This document shows, piece after piece, positions 57,452 through 64,000 of a DNA stretch of 64,000 nucleotides (position 1 is the stretch's first letter; each line of letters starts with the position of its first letter). The notes beneath the pieces were generated by a model. That model worked only from the letters and a program-made list of their open reading frames with translations. It had not been told where the DNA came from and searched no databases. The DNA is taken from NCBI GenBank assembly GCA_951802195.1, contig OX637632.1:248001-312000 (forward strand), written 5' to 3'. Source of the DNA: Tausonia pullulans. Lineage: Eukaryota > Basidiomycota > Tremellomycetes > Cystofilobasidiales > Mrakiaceae. A program made the position numbers and the translations under genes.

Positions 57452-60400
57452 CTACTTTTTCGCATCCTCCTCCTCGAACCCGCTCAGCGCGCACCACTCC
57501 GGGTCGTCCCCATACTTGACGACATACTTCGCATGTTCGACGAGCTTGTGCTTCCAGCCAGCCTCGAGGACGTGCGCCTTGGGTGCGATTTTACCCTGAG
57601 GGTTTTGAGCGGCCACGTGCGAGATGGCGAGGGCGGCAATGTCGAACCGGGAAGCCTTGTTCATGCGGAGCATCGACCAGGGCGTTGTGGTGGTGCCTTC
57701 CTCGATGTAACCTAGGGAGGGACGAAGGAGATCAGGCTGAGTGCGGAACAATAGGGTAACTGTGTCCTCGACCCACCGAGGATGTCGAAGCGCGACCGGC
57801 CAACGTGAGCGGAGCGACAAAAGAGGAGCGAGGAGACATCTTTGGGGAATCCGTGGAAGTTGAAGATGACAGGTTTGTTCTTGGTGAAGAGGCCGTCAAA
57901 GGCGTCGGCCGAGAGGGCGTGCGGGTGGGTACCGACCTCGCCAAGGATCATCTGGAAAAAGTAGGCTTAAGCCTCTGAAGCGACGAAAAAAGTGGAAGGG
58001 ATGACTAACAAGATCGGTGACGTTGACGAAGCGGACACGGACACCCTCCTTCTGGAGGAGTGCCGAGGCCGCGATGGCCTCAAACGTGACCTCGACACCG
58101 CAGCCGACGAGGATGATGTCTGGGTTTACGCCATCGTCGGTCGAGAACCGCTTCCAAACCGAGGCTCCCGCGATGCAGTGAGCCTCAGCCTCCTCGGGGG
58201 AGAGCCAGGTCGGGGTGGGGTTCTTGGAGCCGACCTGTGAAGAGACGTTGTCAGCAAGACGAGATTCTAGACTGAAGCGTTATGCTGCCTGCTCACCATA
58301 AGGTTGACATAGTCCGTCGAGCGAAGGCAGTGCGCGATGGTCGAGACGAACGAGTTGGCGTCGGCGGGAAGGTAGACGCGCGTTTGGTGGCTCGGCAGAG
58401 CGAGGAGCGAGCCGATGAAGCCCGGATTCTGGTGTGAGTATCCGTTGTGCTCCTGCCTCCAGAGGGTCGAGGTCTCAATGTAGTTGAGCGAGGGGTTCCT
58501 TCCGCGCCAGTTGGTCTCCTGGCCAGTCTTGACAAATTTGGCGTACTGCTCGACCATGGTGGTGACGATGCCGAGGAACGACTCGTACGAAGGGAAGAGA
58601 CCGGTGCGGCCCGTGAGTGTGTAACCCTGCATGAGACCCTGGAGCGTGTGCTCAGAGAGCATCTCGGTGACCCTGCCGCCGTTGTTGGCCGTCTCCGGGT
58701 CCCACTGGAAGTTGCGGTGCGAGTGCTTGAAGACGGCATCGAGCTTGTTGGACGCGAGCTCGTCGGGGGAGAACACGCGGAAGCTCTTGGGGTTCATCTC
58801 GACAACTTTCTCGAGGTAGGCTGAGAGGGGGGGGGGAGAGAGTGGGAAGGGTGAGTTAGCACTGGAAGGGAAGATGAGATAACGGAGAGGGGCCCACCTC
58901 CGACGGCCTTCATCGCAGATACGTCCTCTCCCTGCTCGTAAGTGAGCTTCTTCCAGTCCGGGAGGGCGAGCGGCTCGTGGCCCTTGTAAACGGCCGGATT
59001 CGACCCAAGACGTCTCGCCTCCTCCTTGGGGATGATCCTGAGAGCCTTCTCGTTGATGATGGTCCCCGGGAGACCCGAGGCGACAAGCGCCTTCTCATCC
59101 TGATTGCGCACGTTGAAAATATCTTTAGGGTTGTAGCTATCAAGCCAGTTCTGGAGGTCCAAGAGCTGAGAATCATCGTCGGCAGCCTTAGGGAGGGGGA
59201 CTGGGAAGCTCGCTGTCAGTGACAATACCTCGAGGGACGACGACGACGACGAACTCACCTTGATGCGCCCTCCATGAGCCGACCATCTGGATGTTGCCGA
59301 GTCTGGCGGGGCCAGTCCATCCCTTGGGCGTGCGAAGGATGATCATCGGCCAGCGGGGCTTGACGATAGGCTTGCCGGACCGAGCAGCGGTCTGGATGTT
59401 CTTGATCTCGCCGTAGGCCCAGGCGAACGACGCCGCCATGTCGAGATTGATGGCCTTCTCGAGCTCGAGCTCGGAGGCATTCTCTGGGAGGTTAGCTCCG
59501 TACTCGACGATGCGGACTTGAGTGGGCAATGGAGGTCAGCAGGAGTTACAGCTAGATGAGAAGGGCGGGCAAGCGCCACGTACCCTGGTAGCCGTAACCA
59601 GTGTAAAGGCAAGCGAGCTCGAGGTCATCCATTGTTCCAGGGATGGTGCGCTCTGAGATCTTGAACCCATTGACGTGGAGGACAGGGAGGACGGCGCCAG
59701 ACTCGGCCGGGTCGAGGTACTTGTGAGCGTGCCACGCCGTCGCGGTCGGTCCTGTCTCGGACTCGCCGTCTCCGATGACGGCAACAGTGATGCGATTCGG
59801 CTTGTCCATAACCTGAAGGAGGGAGGCTATCATCGTCAACAGCCGCCAGGCATTTGGACCACAAAGGAGTGACTTACGGATCCGTACGAGACAGAGAGAG
59901 CATAACCAAGCTCTCCGCCCTCGTGGATCGATCCAGGAGTCTCAGCATTAACCTGAAGTCGTGAAGCAAGGGAAAGAAAATGATCAGCCGGCTGTGCGAG
60001 ATGCCGGACAAAGGATAATGACATCTCTCCTCCGTCTATTCCGGGCCTCGTCACTCACGTGTGAAGGGAAGCCACCCGGGAAGGAAAAGGCCCGAATGAA
60101 CTATCAGAAGAGGAAAGCGAAGATTACGTCAGTTTTGGGAGCCCCAGAAAGCGGTCCAGATCTCTCGATAACGAACCTTCTCGAGACCAGGCTTGTCGAG
60201 TCCATATGAGGGGTAGAACTTGGTTATGGCTCCCTCGAGGTAGAGCGAGGAAAGAATTGCGGGGGCACCCTATATGAGTGAGAAGGGGGCGAGGGTGGTC
60301 AGCTCACAGGCCGGTTGAGCGAGGGCGGCGCCCATCTGTCTGAGAGTCGAGATGGATGAATAATGGTCCGGTGACGGGGATGACGTACGTGTCCGGGGCC

Positions 60401-61193
60401 TGCCGTTGACGAAACGACGATGGTCCAGGGTGGCTTTCCGTCAGCGGGTTGCTTTGCTGAGGAAGACAAGATTACAAGAGACGCACCAGTGACGTAGAGG
60501 AACTCGGAGTCGAGGTTCTTGCTGATGAGCACGTTGGCTGAGAGAGTGAGACAGGAAGGCGTCAGTGCGAGAGCGACGACGCGTCAGCGACAGTCGTAAC
60601 AGGTGAGAATTGCGTACTGTGAGCGTAGACAAAGTTGAGGCCGGGGCAGGTTCCCCAGTGCTGATATGAGGAGGAAATACGAGACTCAAAGGTTAAAAAA
60701 TGAAGACAAGAGAAAGTGATGAGATGGCGAGAAGCGACTCACGCCGAGCAGCCGTTTCTTGATGTGCTCGTGCTTGAGAGGCTCATCGAGGAGGGCGTTG
60801 CTCCTCAGGAAGATCATTGCTGCGGAGATATAGTTGGCCCTGTGTAATGAGAGGTGACGCAGAGTGAGATGCCAACAAGCGAAAGCAAGGGCGTGAAGGA
60901 AGAAGACGGAGATCTCACGCTCGCTGGTAATAGAGGAGGGCATCGAGGTCGGTGTCCTTCTCAGCGGCCTTTATGTCGATTTTGACAAGCAGCTGGGACA
61001 CCAGATCCGCGGGGAGCGATGAGGGCTTGGGAGGGGTCGAGCCGTCGAAGGCAGTGTGCTCAAACGAGCCTCCTTCGGCTGAAGAAAGGGAAGAGCAGGA
61101 ACGAGATGCAACTACGGTCAGGCCAGAAATGGTAGACATAAGGAGCGATGACGGCAGTCGCTCTCGCGCACCTTGGGCTTTGGTGGCAGGCAT
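57452..61193 (-). CDS. XFP: Xylulose-5-phosphate/fructose-6-phosphate phosphoketolase
   Basis: Thiamine-diphosphate enzyme that cleaves xylulose 5-phosphate (and often fructose 6-phosphate) with phosphate to acetyl phosphate plus a sugar phosphate. About 15 exons from ATG 61193; exon 1 (61172-61193) is only 22 nt (MPATKAQ) and joins AEGGSFEHTAFDG. Conserved blocks in order: [244 protein letters not shown] and the end EEEDAKK (TAG 57452-57454). The GDGESETGP motif binds the cofactor. The GPGH motif depends on an 11-nt exon at 60389-60399. No sign of recent bacterial transfer: many host-type introns. Confidence 0.93.
60389..60399 (-). other. XFP: 11-nt microexon of phosphoketolase (completes GPGH)
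   Basis: The minus strand reads cggcag GCCCCGGACAC gtacgt. The exon joins ...YVTG (phase 1) to GAPAILSS and restores [10 protein letters not shown], the conserved PGHG segment of phosphoketolases. Flanking introns are about 87 and 119 nt. Confidence 0.9.
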
Positions 61194-61794
61194 GGGTGGG
61201 AATGGATAAGGGGGGAGAAAGAGAGGGAGTTTGGGAAGGGAGAGTGATGGTTGATGGGAATAGAAAGGTCGGGGGAGGGAGATGAGGCTTTGGAGACCAT
61301 CCCAGAAGCGCGTGAAGCGACGGGCGGGGCCCAACGGCGCAGTCTTCCTAGCCGAAAGAATCGCCGAGAAGAATTCTCGGTCAGATCCCAGAAGAACTCA
61401 GAAGAAGGCACCAGTCACGCGCAATCCCGCTCTTTCGTGTGTATGTAGTGGTTTGCATGCTTCGCTTTACTCCATCCTGCCAACATGAGACCGTCAGACA
61501 ACGCCGGCTATTTTCCCGTTGTGTAAGAAGTGAATCGATATGGTGGGCCTCCGATGACGCAGCTGTCCGTCAGTTTCCTCGACCTCCGACAGGCGTCGTC
61601 ACTCTCCTCGCAAGGGCAAGCCGAAACCATCGTCATATATCTTTTCCGCGTCCATAGCGTGATAGTGTCAGAACAAAGAAAGGAGGAAAGGCGAAAGAGG
61701 TAAGAAAAAGTCCGTCACCAGCGTACAAGAGGGGGAGAAACAAGAGAAAAAAGGAAAAAGAAAAACGTAAACTAGATAGCCATAGCGCAACAGA
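61194..61794. other. Intergenic stretch upstream of phosphoketolase
   Basis: 601 bp. It should hold the XFP promoter (right of 61193) and the 3' region of the PalI-type gene (stop at 61795-61797). The last 100 bases are A- and G-rich on the plus strand. No gene seen. Confidence 0.5.
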
Positions 61795-64000
61795 TCACCG
61801 CCCTCCAGAGGGCATGTAGCTCGCCTTGTCCCTCGGATAGCCCTGTTGCTGAGCCTGCCCCGGGAACGAGCTCAACTCGTAGCTCGGCGGCTCGACCCCA
61901 CCACCTCTACCACTCGGGCCAGCAACCGCCGACAACGACGACGACTCGCCCGGCTGGCTTCCACCGTCATGGCTCCGAGAAGGGTGGTGGTGCGGCTGAG
62001 GGGCATACACCGTCGCTGGAGAAGCAGACCTAGCTGCTGCTGAGGATGAAGAGGCGGTGATGGGAGCTCCGGCCATCCCGGGGGAGACGAAACCGTGCTG
62101 CATCGCTCGCCGAGGGTCCTGCCCCGTCGGCGACGACAGGCCCCGGGTGGCATACGGGTCGGCGACGGCGTAAAACGACGCCTGCTGCTGAAGTTGTTGC
62201 TGCTGCTGGTAGTTCGGTGCGTACGGGTCCGATGAGGCCGAGCGCTGAGGAGGACCGGCGCCGTAGGGTGTCGACACAACGGCGGCGTATCCGCTCGTCT
62301 GTGGGGCATAGCCGCTCGTCTCAGGCGCGTACTGATCCGTAGCGTAGGGGTCGTTGTACGGGTCTGTTTGGTAGTCTGTTTGGAGAGCACGCCCGCCCAT
62401 TAGTCCACTGGAACGAGCAGAACGAGGCTCGTAGAAACACTCACAGCTAGCGTTCTCCTCGACAGCCGGATATCCTCCGGGTGTTGCCTGACCAGGGGCA
62501 TAGAATTGATCGCTCGGGGCTCGAGTGAGCACACCGCCGGTACCCGCGTGGCCGTATTGCTGCCCGCCGTTGCCGCCGCCGCCGTAGCCTCCAGCTCCAT
62601 ACATGGTAGCAGCCCCGGCAGCAGCAGCGCTCATGCCCGTCGCTCCATCGGCCATGGCACCTCCCCCTCCAGCGCCAATGCCAGCATTGTAGCCACCACG
62701 GGCGTACGAGCTCGCCTCGCTCACAGGAGCAGGCGGGTACCCGTTGTTACTCGATGGGTAGTCTCGATAGACGTGCGATGACGGGTGTCCACTCGTCACA
62801 TCGCCATGGCCATCTTCCTCCTCGAGCCACTGGTCGACAGGCTGGCCGTTGCGGCTCTGATGGTAGCCGTTCTGGCCGCCCGTAAGGGGCTGAGCCTCGT
62901 ATGGCTGAAAACCAGACAGAGATGCGGTTGCGGCGCGGGCTTTTCGCTCCTCCTCCATCCGGATGGCCCTGGAAAGTAAGGAAAAATCGTTCGTGAGTCA
63001 ACAGCGAGACAGCGATTCGAAGCACAGGGCTGAAAATGACTTACTCAATCCGAGCCTCCTCGGCGTACCGCTCGTCAGGCTTCAGGCTTGTTCCCCTCCG
63101 ACCATCGGCGTCTCTAGGTCCGCGAGCGTTGATGCAACGCCGGCCGCATCCGAAGGCGCATCCGGAAAGGAGGAGACAAATCCAGGCGACGAGGACTATC
63201 CAGATCGAGTTGCCCATCGAGGCCGAACCGCCACTGTCGTTGACGCGGGCCCTGGCGAGGTAGAAGAGGATGATGTCGAAGATGAATGCAATGAGTGCTA
63301 TGGGAAGGGAGGGGCAGCGGTCAGCCAAGGAGTGCGGCGAGATGGGGCAGACAGGGGGGGAGACGTGTAACGCACCGACGCCAGCGGCGAACGACGAGAA
63401 GCAGATCGAGAGGCACGAGTTGCCAAACTCCTGAAAGTGGGCGATGACACCAAAGACGGAGGCGACAGCTGCACAACCGAGAGCTGGAAAGAGTGCGAAG
63501 GATCGGTTGAATGAGTGTCTCCCTATCGACAACCAACCGACGTGCGCTCTTGTGGAGGCAGTCACAAGTCATGGCAAGCGAGAGGGACAGAAGACTTACC
63601 GACAGGGTGAAGGACAAGAACGTAGGTAATCCACTTGGAAACGCTGTTAATGTTGAGGTTACCTGGCAGATTACCGACATTGAGTAGAGTCTGGAGATCT
63701 GGAAAAGTGCATGACGAGAAGGAGCCAGCATGGGACCGGGAGCAGCGTGCGAGGTGTCAGCGTGACAGCTCTGCCTCTCTGTCTCTCTCTGCTTCCACGC
63801 ACCAAGACTGTAGCCTACGCTGACCCCACTGCATCCCCCTGTGGAGGAGCAGTAGCCGAGGGTACCGAGCGTGAGCTCGTTCCCGCCGATGGTAGCCTTG
63901 AGGAAGTACAAGCTCTTGAGCAACGGTGTATTGAACGAGGCGAGCGCAAGAAGGATCGTCGCCGCCGTGGTGAGGATGAGGCCGGGGGTGGCGGGCGCCA
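61795..64000 (-). CDS. PalI/Rim9-family pH-signalling membrane protein (partial)
   Basis: PalI/Rim9 proteins are SUR7-type four-span membrane proteins that assist the ambient-pH receptor PalH/Rim21. The gene enters from beyond 64000, so its start and first span are missing. Visible spans: APATPGLILTTAATILLALA followed by SFNTPLLKSLYFLKATIGG and the loop LTLGTLGYCSSTGGCSGVSV-GYSL with its paired cysteines; then DLQTLLNVGNLPGNLNINSV and WITYVLVLHPV; ALGCAAVASVFGVIAHFQEF with LSICFSSFAAGVG; ALIAFIFDIILFYLARARV; and SIWIVLVAWICLLLSGCAFG CGRR. The cytosolic tail (about 390 residues, from IRMEEERKARAATA) is Gly/Tyr/Ser/Gln-rich with PYATDQYAPETSGYAPQ repeats and ends PRDKASYMPSGGR (TGA 61795-61797). 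The loop G-C--GGC and the span order support the family; the long disordered tail is typical of basidiomycete PalI. Confidence 0.88.

Noticed and set aside
62410-62450. A 37-nt GT-AG segment inside the PalI tail that looks like an intron
   Set aside because: It is too short, and splicing it would bring a stop codon at once; the unspliced frame is open.

Overview
The window looks like nuclear DNA of a basidiomycete yeast, most likely Pucciniomycotina (a Rhodotorula or Sporobolomyces relative). The evidence is a GC-rich, compact, two-stranded gene layout, many short introns (mostly 50-130 nt) with GT-AG borders, and proteins of typical basidiomycete type: Rac1, Tom20, fungal Lys1, Ure2-like GST, two ABCC transporters, phosphoketolase and PalI/Rim9. 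The genus is inferred. I saw no tRNA, rRNA, CRISPR, transposon or virus-like element that I could support.

Left part (1-17 kb): a Rac1 GTPase gene, TOM20 and LYS1 (the last two divergent), a large unrecognised type II membrane protein, and a glutathione S-transferase. The GST gene points away from a Yor1-like ABCC transporter. Middle (17-31.3 kb): two ABCC transporters in tandem on the plus strand, the first without and the second with an N-terminal TMD0. Together with the GST they look like a conjugate-and-export detoxification block. Next (31.5-44.2 kb) comes a run of minus-strand genes: RPN5 of the proteasome lid, CHMP7 of ESCRT-III, a disordered protein, an unrecognised multi-exon gene and an AAGAB/p34-like adaptin-binding protein.

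Right part (44.4-64 kb): a secreted ThuA-fold protein whose last exon adds a GPI-anchor signal, a disordered protein, a coiled-coil protein, the splicing factor FAM32A/Fyv6, a decayed piece of an ABCC transporter lying inverted 20 kb from its intact relative, a BAG-domain co-chaperone, phosphoketolase, and a PalI/Rim9 gene that runs off the window.

The most striking feature is gene structure. Unrelated genes contain microexons that are needed to rebuild conserved motifs: two of 9 nt in RAC1 (with a GC-AG first intron), 11 nt in phosphoketolase, 11 nt in FAM32A, 14 nt in the coiled-coil gene, and 18 and 20 nt in the first ABC transporter. I worked out these junctions by hand from reading frame, splice borders and family motifs; no transcript data were available.
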